Shown here in pieces: positions 27,916 to 36,359 of a stretch of DNA of 64,000 bases. The stretch spans positions 43,709 through 107,708 of the forward strand of contig NZ_JABASS010000009.1 of assembly GCF_016107545.1 (NCBI RefSeq), written 5' to 3'. A program made the position numbers and the translations under genes. The notes under the pieces were generated by a model. It saw only the letters and a program-made list of their open reading frames with translations, had not been told where the DNA came from and ran no database searches. Source of the DNA: Psychrobacter namhaensis. Its GTDB lineage: Bacteria; Pseudomonadota; Gammaproteobacteria; Pseudomonadales; Moraxellaceae. Position 1 is the stretch's first letter. The number at the start of each line of letters is the position of its first letter.

Positions 27916-28139
27916 ATTACAATAACATTACCGCATTAAGTGTAAACCTGTCTGTCAAGAATAGAGAGTGTCCTTAACGTTATGGTGGTGTACCCGATAA
28001 AGCGTTTAAAGCGCCATACTCATGTAGTGCAAGCCATCAGATAAAAGCGCTACTTACTTTGCTAGAGCGATTCATATTTATCGATAATCGATGAGTCGTT
28101 CAGTCTCTACTGTGTGTGAATGTATAAAGCGCGAACGGT

Positions 28140-29339
28140 TTATTGCATTCGCCAATACACCTTTATCACCATATCCTGACGTGATAAGCCAAGGCTTGCT
28201 TTTAATTTTGGTCGTAACGACTTGATATCTGTTGCTTCAAGCGCGCCCCATACCTTGTCAATCTTGCGCGGCATGGTGGTGAGCTGCGTGTGTAATAACA
28301 TCACTATTTGTGCAGCAAGGTCAGTCTTAGGTGTATTGACAATAGGCAGTAAGTTGTTTTGCAAAAAACACTCGTCCTGACGTAGATGGTCGCTAAGTTT
28401 TAGGGTATGGAGGTAATTCACGTCCTCTGGATCATTGGTGATGACAATGACAAGGGGAGACAATGGGTTTTGCCAGTTTTCTAATAGATTGGCTACTGTA
28501 GGCAGCGAGGTTTCATCACAGATGAGTAAGCATTGGCCTTCAGTGAGATGTTCTGTTTTTTCAGGATACTCACGCACACTTTTTATTTGCATGTCACGGG
28601 TGAGAGAACGCGCCCAGTTACCGCCTGGGGTGTCACCATGAACATAGACATCTATCCAAGCTTGAACAGCGCCGTTGTCTGAATCTTGCCAAGCTTTTCG
28701 TAAAGTGTAATAACGCTGCAAAGGCTTGTCCTGATTTACTGATTCGTTGTCTGCTGATATATTGTCCACTGATTCATTGTTTGGCGCCAATAATCCATCG
28801 GAATCAAGTTCAAATAAATAGGCATAGCCTGGATGATTAAGCGGCGTGCTAGCAGGTGCGGTTACCACCAATCGGTATAGATTAGGACTGGCATAATAGC
28901 CATTCATCACAGTAAAACGCTGCTCTTGAAGTTTAATCGTGCGTTTGCCAAGCTGACTGGCAGACTTTTGCAACAGTGTGATGTATTGCTCTTGCAGTGC
29001 CACTGAGTCGCTAATAGGGGACGTAAAATGGATGAAGTGATGATTTGTGACAGCGGAGGCGGCTGCGAAAATGTGGCCGCTGACAGGCCTTTTAGCTTGA
29101 AGTGTGCCGGCTGTGTTGTTGTCAGTAGTAGGGGTTATGACCTCTAGCAATATACCATCACTATAGATCTCTTTTATCGTCGCTACCTCGTACTCGCGCA
29201 TTGATTTTTTGGTAAAAGCGTTGATAAACATGGCAAGTTCATCTTGATGTTCTTCATTGATGTGACTGACGAATTGGTCTTTATCGGTAATGGCTAACGG
29301 TGTTTTATTGATATCATGCTGGGCAAGTGGTTGAGCCAT
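28140..29339 (-). CDS. Siderophore-interacting FAD reductase with N-terminal DUF2470-like domain
   Basis: 399 aa. Residues 20-110 resemble the DUF2470/HugZ-type domain (FVSHINEEHQDELAMFINAF, compare HMNxDHxDAL of haem-utilisation proteins). The rest is a SIP-type flavin reductase with a barrel near residues 140-250 (RYYTLRKAW) and a C-terminal NAD(P)-binding half ending VIKVYWRMQ. The fusion is larger than a plain SIP (about 250 aa). It probably releases iron from a siderophore, and the extra domain hints at haem or tetrapyrrole contact (inference). A Fur-like box lies upstream at 29523-29541. The receptor and ABC genes follow on the same strand. Confidence 0.85.
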   Translation of the reverse strand: MAQPLAQHDINKTPLAITDKDQFVSHINEEHQDELAMFINAFTKKSMREYEVATIKEIYSDGILLEVITPTTDNNTAGTLQAKRPVSGHIFAAASAVTNHHFIHFTSPISDSVALQEQYITLLQKSASQLGKRTIKLQEQRFTVMNGYYASPNLYRLVVTAPASTPLNHPGYAYLFELDSDGLLAPNNESVDNISADNESVNQDKPLQRYYTLRKAWQDSDNGAVQAWIDVYVHGDTPGGNWARSLTRDMQIKSVREYPEKTEHLTEGQCLLICDETSLPTVANLLENWQNPLSPLVIVITNDPEDVNYLHTLKLSDHLRQDECFLQNNLLPIVNTPKTDLAAQIVMLLHTQLTTMPRKIDKVWGALEATDIKSLRPKLKASLGLSRQDMVIKVYWRMQ

Positions 29340-29831
29340 AAATATGATTCCAAGCTAAAAATCAAATAGCAGTCAATTAACTGATATCTAAAAATACGAA
29401 GTCGCGGAGAGGTTAGATAAAAAAATCAGAAACTTGAGGTTGATCAACAAGATATCTATAACTGACTAGAGAGACAGAAAATACATGAACGAATAAACAG
29501 TGAGGATCGATAAGCGATGTAGGTTATTGATAACCATTAACATCTAAATTATTATTACGTTAATCGGTGTGGATGTCAATGTGTTTAGGCTTGACGGGAC
29601 GTTATTTTATAGCTGTGACACCAAAGGTGATAATACAGGGTGTGAGGAGCGGCAACACACAAACAGCGTAAGAGATCTACTGAGTCGCTTTATTCGTTTG
29701 CTCGGGCGAATGGTTAAATGTATGCTATTTCTGTGTTAAGGGTAAGCAAGACGCTGGTAATGCCCGCCAGTAGGGCAGTCAGATGGAACTGGCTGATTAA
29801 TATAATGAAATGGATTTTTAAGGTGATTCTC
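29340..29831. other. Divergent intergenic region between the SIP-DUF2470 gene and the monooxygenase operon
   Basis: About 490 bases with no convincing gene. It carries a Fur-like box at 29523-29541 towards its middle. An open frame from 29718 runs into the monooxygenase but lacks a ribosome site, so I treat it as non-coding. Confidence 0.5.
29523..29541 (+). promoter_or_regulatory. Fur-like box upstream of the SIP-DUF2470 gene
   Basis: The 19-mer matches GATAATGATAATCATTATC at 15 of 19 positions by hand count. It lies about 185 bases before the SIP start, further out than the other boxes, so a distant promoter or long leader is implied. Confidence 0.6.
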
Positions 29832-31148
29832 ATGTATGCAGTGATTGGAGCAGGTCCAATGGGGTTGGCTGCAGCCCGAAATTTACAAAAACTGAATATT
29901 GCTTTCACAGGTTTTGAGTTGCACACAGATGTGGGCGGATTGTGGGATATCGACAATCCACACAGCACTATGTACGAAAGCGCCCATTTAATTTCGTCCA
30001 AGCGCATGACCGAATTCGCCGAATTCCCTATGAATGACTCGGCCGCTTCTTACCCTCATCATACGCAGCTACGTCAGTACTTCCGCGATTTTGCAGACAC
30101 TTTCAATCTCAAATCACACTACGAGTTCGCCACGCGAGTGATTAGCGTGGAGCCTGAAGGTGATCGTTGGCGTCTGATTAGTGAATGTGATGGCCAAACG
30201 CAATCACGCTTATTCGATGGTGTCTTGATCGCTAACGGCACTTTGCACACCCCTAATATGCCAGGCTTGCCGGGTGAGTTTGCAGGCAAGTTAATGCACT
30301 CATCCGAGTATCGTAGCCCCTCCATTTTCACAGACAAACGCGTGCTGATCGTTGGCTGCGGTAACTCTGGGGCGGATATTGCCGTTGATGCAGTACATCA
30401 TGCCAAGTCCGTAGACATCAGTTTGCGCCGAGGCTATTATTTTTTGCCCAAATTTATTAAAGGTCAGCCAAGTGATACGCTCGGCGGCAAGCTAAAGCTG
30501 CCACGTCCGGTGAAACAGCGCATGGATGCTGCCATGATCCGGATGATCATTGGCAAACCCTCTGATTACGGATTACCGAATCCAAATTATCGTATGTATG
30601 AGTCCCATCCAGTGGTCAACTCACTGGTGTTACACCATTTGGGACATGGCGATATTAAGGCGCGTCGGGATATTCGTCACATAGATGATCACACTGTGAC
30701 GTTTAGTGATGGTGAAAGTCATGATTATGACTTGATTCTCATGGCGACCGGTTACCTACTTGACTATCCATTCATTGACCGACAGCATCTCAACTGGCCG
30801 GTCAATCAAGATGCACCGCAGCTCTACATGAATGTGTTTCATCCTATCCATGACAATTTATTTATGATGGGTATGGTTGAAGCCGCAGGTTTGGGCTGGG
30901 AGGGTCGCAATCAACAAGCGCGGCTGGTGGCGCTTTATATTCAGCAGCGCGAGCAGAACACAGAAGCCGCCAGACAGTTCAATGAGGTGAAACGTCAGCG
31001 TGCTGGCACAAATCTCGATGGTGGCTATAATTATATCAAGCTTGCACGCATGGCGTATTATGTGAATAAAGATGAGTACTTAGATACTCTGTCCAAGCAC
31101 ATAGCTGAGCTCAAGATAGAACAACCTATACTGGCATCAGAAGTATGA
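29832..31148 (+). CDS. Flavin-containing monooxygenase (FMO/BVMO-like)
   Basis: 438 aa. FAD-binding GxGxxG (IGAGPMG) is at the very N-terminus, and NAD(P)-binding VGCGNSGAD is near residue 175. LMATGY, the conserved ATG motif of class B monooxygenases, is near residue 310. The enzyme would insert oxygen into a heteroatom or ketone substrate using NADPH. AAGGTG seven bases before the ATG at 29832 fixes the start; the longer frame would put 38 odd residues before the FAD fold. It is the first gene of a four-gene operon, and its stop overlaps the next start as ATGATG. Confidence 0.88.
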   Translation: MYAVIGAGPMGLAAARNLQKLNIAFTGFELHTDVGGLWDIDNPHSTMYESAHLISSKRMTEFAEFPMNDSAASYPHHTQLRQYFRDFADTFNLKSHYEFATRVISVEPEGDRWRLISECDGQTQSRLFDGVLIANGTLHTPNMPGLPGEFAGKLMHSSEYRSPSIFTDKRVLIVGCGNSGADIAVDAVHHAKSVDISLRRGYYFLPKFIKGQPSDTLGGKLKLPRPVKQRMDAAMIRMIIGKPSDYGLPNPNYRMYESHPVVNSLVLHHLGHGDIKARRDIRHIDDHTVTFSDGESHDYDLILMATGYLLDYPFIDRQHLNWPVNQDAPQLYMNVFHPIHDNLFMMGMVEAAGLGWEGRNQQARLVALYIQQREQNTEAARQFNEVKRQRAGTNLDGGYNYIKLARMAYYVNKDEYLDTLSKHIAELKIEQPILASEV

Positions 31149-32032
31149 TGGCGGCGGTGGTATTTTCACCAAGTAGTCTGGTTTTGCTTAATCTTATCTT
31201 GACGTTAATGATGTTCGGTGTGTCACTGAGCCTGCGTCTCGAAGATTTTAAGCGCGTCATTTTGTCTCCAATCGCACCAATTGCCGGTTTATTTGCTCAG
31301 TTTTTGTTGTTGCCCTTGATGACGTGTCTGCTTACTTGGGCATTAAACATCGACCCAGAGCTGGCGCTAGGGATGATTTTGGTGGCGTCCTGTCCTGGCG
31401 GTAGCTTCTCTAATATCATGACTTGGCTGGCACGCGGCAATGTTGCGGTGTCAGTCAGCATGACAGCTGTATCGAGTCTTGCTGCGACCGTATTAACACC
31501 ATTGAATTTTGCCTTTTACGGTTGGCTTAACCCGCATACACGCGAATACTTGACGCAAATCACGATTGAGCCTAGCAGCACTTTGATATTGGTTTTGCTG
31601 GTTCTGGCAGTGCCTTTAGTGCTCGGTATGGTGACGGGGCGCAAGCTACCGGATTTAGTAGTACGCATTCAAAAACCGCTGCGCATCATCTCGCTGCTGG
31701 TGTTAATGAGCTTTGTCGCGATTGCTTTTTCAAGTAATGTCGCCCTTTTTATAGAGCGTTTTCACAGCTTTTTTTGGTTGGTCGTGGCACACAACCTGCT
31801 GGCACTCTCGTTGGGTTACGGGATAGGCCGAATGCTCAAGTTACCGGTCGCTGATCGACGCGCTGTGACCTTGGAGGTGGGCATCCAAAACTCAGGATTG
31901 GGTTTGGTCATTTTATTTACCTTTTTCCCAGAGGCGGGCAGCATGATGCTGATCACGGCATTCTGGGGCGTCTGGCACTTAGTGTCAGGCCTCACACTTT
32001 CACAAATCTGGGCACGGATTCCCTATGAATAA
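31145..32032 (+). CDS. Bile acid:sodium symporter family (BASS) transporter
   Basis: 295 aa with nine to ten membrane helices. ASCPGGSFSNIMTWLARG near residue 80 and VTLEVGIQNSGLGL near residue 240 are the two crossing-helix motifs of the BASS family (Na+-coupled uptake of organic anions). It begins four bases inside the monooxygenase gene and overlaps the next gene by eight bases, so it belongs to the same message. It may import, or export, the substrate or product of the neighbouring oxidoreductases. The substrate is unknown; bile acid transport should not be assumed. Confidence 0.88.
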   Translation: MMAAVVFSPSSLVLLNLILTLMMFGVSLSLRLEDFKRVILSPIAPIAGLFAQFLLLPLMTCLLTWALNIDPELALGMILVASCPGGSFSNIMTWLARGNVAVSVSMTAVSSLAATVLTPLNFAFYGWLNPHTREYLTQITIEPSSTLILVLLVLAVPLVLGMVTGRKLPDLVVRIQKPLRIISLLVLMSFVAIAFSSNVALFIERFHSFFWLVVAHNLLALSLGYGIGRMLKLPVADRRAVTLEVGIQNSGLGLVILFTFFPEAGSMMLITAFWGVWHLVSGLTLSQIWARIPYE

Positions 32033-32957
32033 ACGTATACTAATCACTGGCGCGGCTGGCTATATAGGCCATCAACTGGGTAATCGACTGGCTGCTCATT
32101 ATCATGTAGTCGGCACAGATGTACGCCGCCGCGACGATTTGGACTTCTCAGTTGCAGTACTGGATGTACGCGATCAGAGTCTGACTGCATTACTAAAAAA
32201 AGAGAAGATTACCCATGTTGTGCATCTAGCCTCCATCCTACAAGCATCGAAAGATCGCGCTCGTGACTATGATATCGATGTCAATGGCACGCGCAATGTG
32301 CTCGACTGCTGCATTAAGGCAGGTGTACAGCACTTAACGCTGACCAGTTCTGGAGCGGCCTACGGGTATCACGCCGATAATCCTGAATGGATAGACGAAC
32401 AAGATGCATTACGCGGTAATACTGAGTTTGCCTACTCCGACCATAAAAGACAGGTCGAGGAAATGCTGGCCGACTTCCGCCAGCAGCATCCGCAACTACA
32501 GCAACTCATTTTTCGGCCGGGTACCGTATTGGGAGCCGATACTCGTAACCAGATTACCAGTTTGTTTATGGCGCCGCGTGTTCTTGCGCTTAAAGGTAGT
32601 GATTCGCCTTTTGTGTTTATTTGGGATCAAGACGTGATTGGGGCCACGGAGATGGGGATACGCGAGGACAAAGTTGGTATCTACAATATGGCGGGTGATG
32701 GGGCGCTGACGATGAAGGATATTGCTAATCGACTCAACAAACCGCTACTTACGCTGCCAGTATGGTTGGTTAAATCTGGGTTGCAGGTTGCAAAATGGCG
32801 TGGCAAACCAACGGGGCCAGAGCAAGTTAATTTTTTGCGGTATCGTCCCGTTCTCAGCAACCAGCGGTTAAAAGAAGAGTTTGGTTATCCTTTAGCGAAG
32901 ACGTCTGCCGAAACGTTTGAGTACTTCATCGAACGCAATGGTCTGCGTAAACCCTGA
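32025..32957 (+). CDS. NAD(P)-dependent epimerase/dehydratase (extended SDR)
   Basis: 310 aa. N-terminal ITGAAGYIGHQLG is the extended-SDR GxxGxxG nucleotide motif. The catalytic Ser is in TSSGAAYG near residue 110, and the YxxxK motif is YSDHKRQ near residue 140. Related proteins act on sugar nucleotides, steroids (3-beta-HSD-like) or lignin-type compounds. The context of monooxygenase, BASS transporter and second SDR points to a small-molecule catabolic or detoxifying route rather than cell-wall sugars (inference). It is translationally coupled to the transporter by an 8-base overlap. Confidence 0.85.
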   Translation: MNKRILITGAAGYIGHQLGNRLAAHYHVVGTDVRRRDDLDFSVAVLDVRDQSLTALLKKEKITHVVHLASILQASKDRARDYDIDVNGTRNVLDCCIKAGVQHLTLTSSGAAYGYHADNPEWIDEQDALRGNTEFAYSDHKRQVEEMLADFRQQHPQLQQLIFRPGTVLGADTRNQITSLFMAPRVLALKGSDSPFVFIWDQDVIGATEMGIREDKVGIYNMAGDGALTMKDIANRLNKPLLTLPVWLVKSGLQVAKWRGKPTGPEQVNFLRYRPVLSNQRLKEEFGYPLAKTSAETFEYFIERNGLRKP

Positions 32958-32965
32958 CACAGAGA

Positions 32966-33766
32966 ATGTCATCAATGTCATTAACATCTGTCACTCTAAT
33001 CACTGGTGCGGCCTCGGGTCTGGGCTGGGCGATGTCTCGTCACTGGTACGCAGCGGGACATCGTTTGGTGCTGGCCGATATAGATGGGCCAGCTTTAAGC
33101 GCACGTGCTACTGAGTTGGGAGACTCTGATAGAGTCATGGCGGTCACCACAGATATCACTCAACTCGATGATATTGCTTTTCTTATTGAGCAAGTGCGTG
33201 AACGCTTTGGTCGGCTTGATCTACTGGTTAATAATGCTGGAATTACCCACCGCTCACCAGCGCATCAGACTGATCCTGCGGTGTTCCGCAAAATCATGGC
33301 AGTAGATTGGCAGGGGGCAGTAGAGTTGACCATGGCTGCGCTACCCCTGCTACGTGAATCCAGCGGTCAGATTGTCTGTATTGGCTCGATGGCAGGGTGG
33401 ATGCCAGTGCCGGGGCGTGCAGCATACTGCGCCGCTAAGGGGGCATTGACACAATTCTTTGAAGTGCTACGCTTGGAGCTAGAGTCTGAGGGTATTCACA
33501 TCCTCATGGTGTACCCAAGCTTTCTGGATACGCCTATTGAGAATCATGCGCTGGGGCATAATGGTGGCATCGCCCGGCACCCACGCTCGATGGTAGGTAA
33601 TATGCGCAGCGCTGAATGGATGGCTGACTTGATCGATCAAGGGTTGCAGCAGCGCAAACGCTGGATACTGCCTGAACCTATTTCGCGCTTTGGCAGTTTA
33701 CTGTGGCGAGTGGCACCGGCTCTATACTTGCGTCAGGTGCGTAAACGCTTTAAAAGCGAGCTGTGA
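32966..33766 (+). CDS. Short-chain dehydrogenase/reductase (classical SDR)
   Basis: 266 aa. LITGAASGLG is the cofactor motif, NNAGI the structural motif, and catalytic Ser (IGSMAGW) and YCAAKG (YxxxK) are both present. VLADIDG, with an Asp after beta-2, suggests NAD rather than NADP. It starts eight bases after the epimerase-like gene, the fourth gene of the operon; a second ATG three codons in is an alternative start. It would oxidise or reduce an alcohol/ketone, plausibly the partner of the monooxygenase. Confidence 0.87.
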   Translation: MSSMSLTSVTLITGAASGLGWAMSRHWYAAGHRLVLADIDGPALSARATELGDSDRVMAVTTDITQLDDIAFLIEQVRERFGRLDLLVNNAGITHRSPAHQTDPAVFRKIMAVDWQGAVELTMAALPLLRESSGQIVCIGSMAGWMPVPGRAAYCAAKGALTQFFEVLRLELESEGIHILMVYPSFLDTPIENHALGHNGGIARHPRSMVGNMRSAEWMADLIDQGLQQRKRWILPEPISRFGSLLWRVAPALYLRQVRKRFKSEL

Positions 33767-33849
33767 TAACATAGATTAAGACTAATATTTGGTAACTACT
33801 GAAAACAGGAGCTCTGACCCCTTGAGCTCATCCAACTACAGGAATAACT

Positions 33850-34497
33850 ATGACTTCACCGCTTCACCGTCTGTACTCTTTTCGTCGTTGTCCCTACGCC
33901 ATGCGAGCTCGTCTTGGCCTTTTATTTGCCCAATTGCCAGTGGCGCTGCGGGAGATCACGCTCAAAAACAAACCGGAACAGATGCTAGCGATTAGTCCGA
34001 AAGGCACCGTACCGGTTTTACAGCTTGCGGATGGGACGGTGATTGAAGAGAGCCTAGAGATAATGGTATGGGCATTGGAGCAGCAAGACCCACAAGGGCT
34101 GCTTGATGAAAACGTTTTATCTCAGGCCCATGCTTTAATTGAGCAAAACGACAATGAGTTTAAACACTGGCTAGATCGCTACAAATACGCCGATCGTCAT
34201 TTAGAGATGACGCAGACAGCGTATCGACAGCGGGGAGAAGCGTTTTTGCAGGTTTTGGAGGAATTACTGACCAAAAATGCCTACTTACTGGGGAGTCGTG
34301 TGACTATTGCTGATATTGGCATCATGCCTTTTGTTCGCCAATTCGCCCATGTGGATCGTGATACTTTTTATAGCTTGCCATATCCTAAGCTGCAACAGTG
34401 GCTACAGAACTGGCTTGCGCACCCGTTATTTCTGCAAGTCATGACCAAATTTCAACCATGGCAAGAGGGAGATGCGGTGGTGGTTTTTCCGTCTTAA
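33850..34497 (+). CDS. Glutathione S-transferase family protein
   Basis: 215 aa. A thioredoxin-fold N-terminus has a CPYA motif (FRRCPYAMRARL, Cys at about residue 15), then the cis-proline KGTVPVL and glutathione-binding EESLEI. The helical C-terminal domain has the hydrophobic-staple-like VTIADIGIMPFVRQF. A Cys-type GST probably works as a dehydroascorbate/thiol reductase or lyase rather than a conjugating enzyme. It follows the four-gene operon by 83 bases with its own ribosome site (CAGGAA), so linkage is possible. Confidence 0.88.
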   Translation: MTSPLHRLYSFRRCPYAMRARLGLLFAQLPVALREITLKNKPEQMLAISPKGTVPVLQLADGTVIEESLEIMVWALEQQDPQGLLDENVLSQAHALIEQNDNEFKHWLDRYKYADRHLEMTQTAYRQRGEAFLQVLEELLTKNAYLLGSRVTIADIGIMPFVRQFAHVDRDTFYSLPYPKLQQWLQNWLAHPLFLQVMTKFQPWQEGDAVVVFPS

Positions 34498-34562
34498 TAC
34501 GACAACTTCATCCCCCTGTAGCCTTTTTCGGTTGACCTGACCATACGTTGACAATAAAGAAA

Positions 34563-34589
34563 TAGCGTACTCACATCGTGAATACGCTA
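34563..34589. repeat. Inverted repeat downstream of the GST gene
   Basis: TAGCGTA / TACGCTA arms lie around a 13-base centre, 66 bases past the GST stop. No T-tract follows. It could be a weak terminator between two convergent genes. Confidence 0.5.
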
Positions 34590-34612
34590 AAAATTGATAA
34601 GTGTTAAATAAT

Positions 34613-34634
34613 CGTGTGCAACTGCGTGTGCAAC
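34613..34634. repeat. Two CGTGTGCAAC direct repeats at 12-bp spacing
   Basis: Identical 10-mers start at 34613 and 34625 in the gap between GST and benK. The layout resembles arm-type integrase or tandem regulator sites; no integrase gene is near. Confidence 0.55.
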
Positions 34635-34657
34635 CGCATATCACGCTTAAGTGAATT

Positions 34658-36022
34658 TTAAGTCGAGATTGGGGTGTCTAAAGCCATCTGTGGTGGCTGA
34701 TTTTTTTTACTGTCAACCGCAGCACTGAGGTTCACTAAGAAAATGGCAATGGCGGCAATAATACCTGGTATGGCGATAAACAAAAAGTTGGTTTGATGAC
34801 TGAGCTCAAGTGTCAGTAACGCCCCCGTCAAAATGGGTCCAACAATCGCGCCAATGCGCCCGATACCTGATGCCCAGCCCATCGCTGTCGTACGAACCGC
34901 GGTAGGGTAGTACTGAGCCACAAAGGTATAGAGCAATATCTGTGAGCCGATCGTCGTGGCGCCAGCAATCGCGATGAGGGTGTATAACACCACCTGAGGA
35001 CTGTTATAACCAAGCAGTATTAATGAAACCGCACCAAGAGCAAACATAGTGGTCAAGACCGGCTTAAGGTGGAATTTATCAGCCAGCACACCGCCACCAA
35101 TCGCACCCACCATGCCACCAATGTTGAGCGCAAATAAAAACAGCATACTAACGCCTAGCGAATAACCCGCTTGAATCATCAGTTTGGGCAACCAGCTGGC
35201 GAGGGCGTAAACCATCAGTAGGCACATAAAGAAAGCAACCCAAAACATAATGGTCGTAAAGCCGCGGTTTTTTAGGAAAAGCGCTTTAATAGGAGCATCA
35301 TCACCTTTGGTCGGTTCGTCTAACAATAAAGTGGTAGAAGGGGTGACGGTTGCCTGTGGCGCCAGTTTTTGCACGATGACTTTCGCCTCTGTGTCTCGTT
35401 TTTCTTTGACAAGATACATCAAAGACTCAGGCAGCATTTTCCAAATAATAGGTAGCAGCAAGGTCGGTATGCCGGCAATATAAAACATCACCTCCCAGCC
35501 AAAGTCCACCACCAAAAACGAGCCCAGTAGGGCGGATGCCATACCACCGATGGCATAGCCACTGAACATCACCGCGACCAACGTACTGCGGATGCGTTTT
35601 GGCGCATACTCTGAAGTCAGTGCGACACAGATTGGCATCACGCCACCAATACCCAAACCGGCGATAAAGCGCAAGGCGGCAAATTGCATTGGACCACTAG
35701 CAAACGCGCCTAAAAAGGTAAAGCTACTGAACAGGCCCACGCAAATCATGATGGTTTTTTTGCGACCGATTTTGTCAGATAAAGTACCAAAGATCATCGC
35801 CCCAAACATCATGCCAAATAAGGCCGCGCTGGCAAGAAAACCTGCTTGTACAGCTGTCAATGACCACTCTTCCATAAGCAGTGGTAGTGCCACACCATAA
35901 ATGATGAGATCGTAGCCATCAAAGATAATAATTAATAAACACCAAAACAGCACTTTCCAATGAAAGGGCGCAAATTTGGCGTCATCAATCACTTTATTGA
36001 CGTTTAACGTTGGTGATTCCAT
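34658..36022 (-). CDS. benK: Aromatic acid:H+ symporter (AAHS family MFS), benzoate uptake
   Basis: 454 aa, 12 membrane helices. IIFDGYDLIIYGVALP in helix 1 is the AAHS signature, with the DGYD aspartate needed for aromatic acid transport. GTLSDKIGRKK is the MFS loop motif between helices 2 and 3. In this setting it most likely imports benzoate in the inner membrane, as BenK of Acinetobacter does; PcaK-like use of 4-hydroxybenzoate cannot be excluded. An ATAC-N7-GTAT box about 90 bases upstream is the binding pattern of BenM/CatM, so it is probably induced with the cat-ben-pca operon. Confidence 0.88.
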   Translation of the reverse strand: MESPTLNVNKVIDDAKFAPFHWKVLFWCLLIIIFDGYDLIIYGVALPLLMEEWSLTAVQAGFLASAALFGMMFGAMIFGTLSDKIGRKKTIMICVGLFSSFTFLGAFASGPMQFAALRFIAGLGIGGVMPICVALTSEYAPKRIRSTLVAVMFSGYAIGGMASALLGSFLVVDFGWEVMFYIAGIPTLLLPIIWKMLPESLMYLVKEKRDTEAKVIVQKLAPQATVTPSTTLLLDEPTKGDDAPIKALFLKNRGFTTIMFWVAFFMCLLMVYALASWLPKLMIQAGYSLGVSMLFLFALNIGGMVGAIGGGVLADKFHLKPVLTTMFALGAVSLILLGYNSPQVVLYTLIAIAGATTIGSQILLYTFVAQYYPTAVRTTAMGWASGIGRIGAIVGPILTGALLTLELSHQTNFLFIAIPGIIAAIAIFLVNLSAAVDSKKNQPPQMALDTPIST

Positions 36023-36112
36023 TCGTCTTTCTCCATGGGTAATGTCCCTATAAGTACTTATTAAGTTAGGGTTTTCTAAGGATCAAGTCAAAAACCCTCT
36101 AAGTATAAATTT

Positions 36113-36127
36113 ATACCAAAAAGGTAT
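36113..36127 (-). promoter_or_regulatory. CatM/BenM-type operator before benK
   Basis: An exact ATAC-N7-GTAT dyad (ATACC..GGTAT) lies 91 bases upstream of the benK ATG. It is the known recognition pattern of the LysR regulators BenM and CatM for cis,cis-muconate/benzoate response. A further GTAT..ATAC pair lies just beside it (36103-36116). Confidence 0.8.
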
Positions 36128-36271
36128 GGTTGTTGCTTGGGTGGTGGAGGGGAAATAAGGGCTGCCACTAAAATACGTTGTCATGATTTATAAACCTGTG
36201 ACTTCTGCGCTGTGACTGTTGTGCAAAAGTCTGGTACTCACTGACCGTGAAACACATTTTTAAAACACAGA

Positions 36272-36308
36272 CAAAAAACAGCTCATATATCTAAAAGATA
36301 TATGAGCT
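36272..36308 (-). terminator. Terminator at the end of the cat-ben-pca operon
   Basis: On the minus strand a 13-bp perfect stem (AGCTCATATATCT/AGATATATGAGCT, three-base loop) is followed by GTTTTTTG. It stands 51 bases past the pcaD stop. Confidence 0.88.
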
Positions 36309-36359
36309 ACTTATTGCTCTCTTCTCACATGGGTACTTAAATGCGCAATAAGTTTGGCG

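Noticed and set aside
29718..29831. Longer N-terminus for the flavin monooxygenase
   Set aside because: The extra 38 residues have no family match and no Shine-Dalgarno, while the inner ATG has AAGGTG and begins exactly at the FAD fold.
34426..34644. Minus-strand open frame between GST and benK
   Set aside because: It overlaps the GST 3' end and the CGTGTGCAAC repeats, with low-complexity Cys/Thr-rich translation and no ribosome site.
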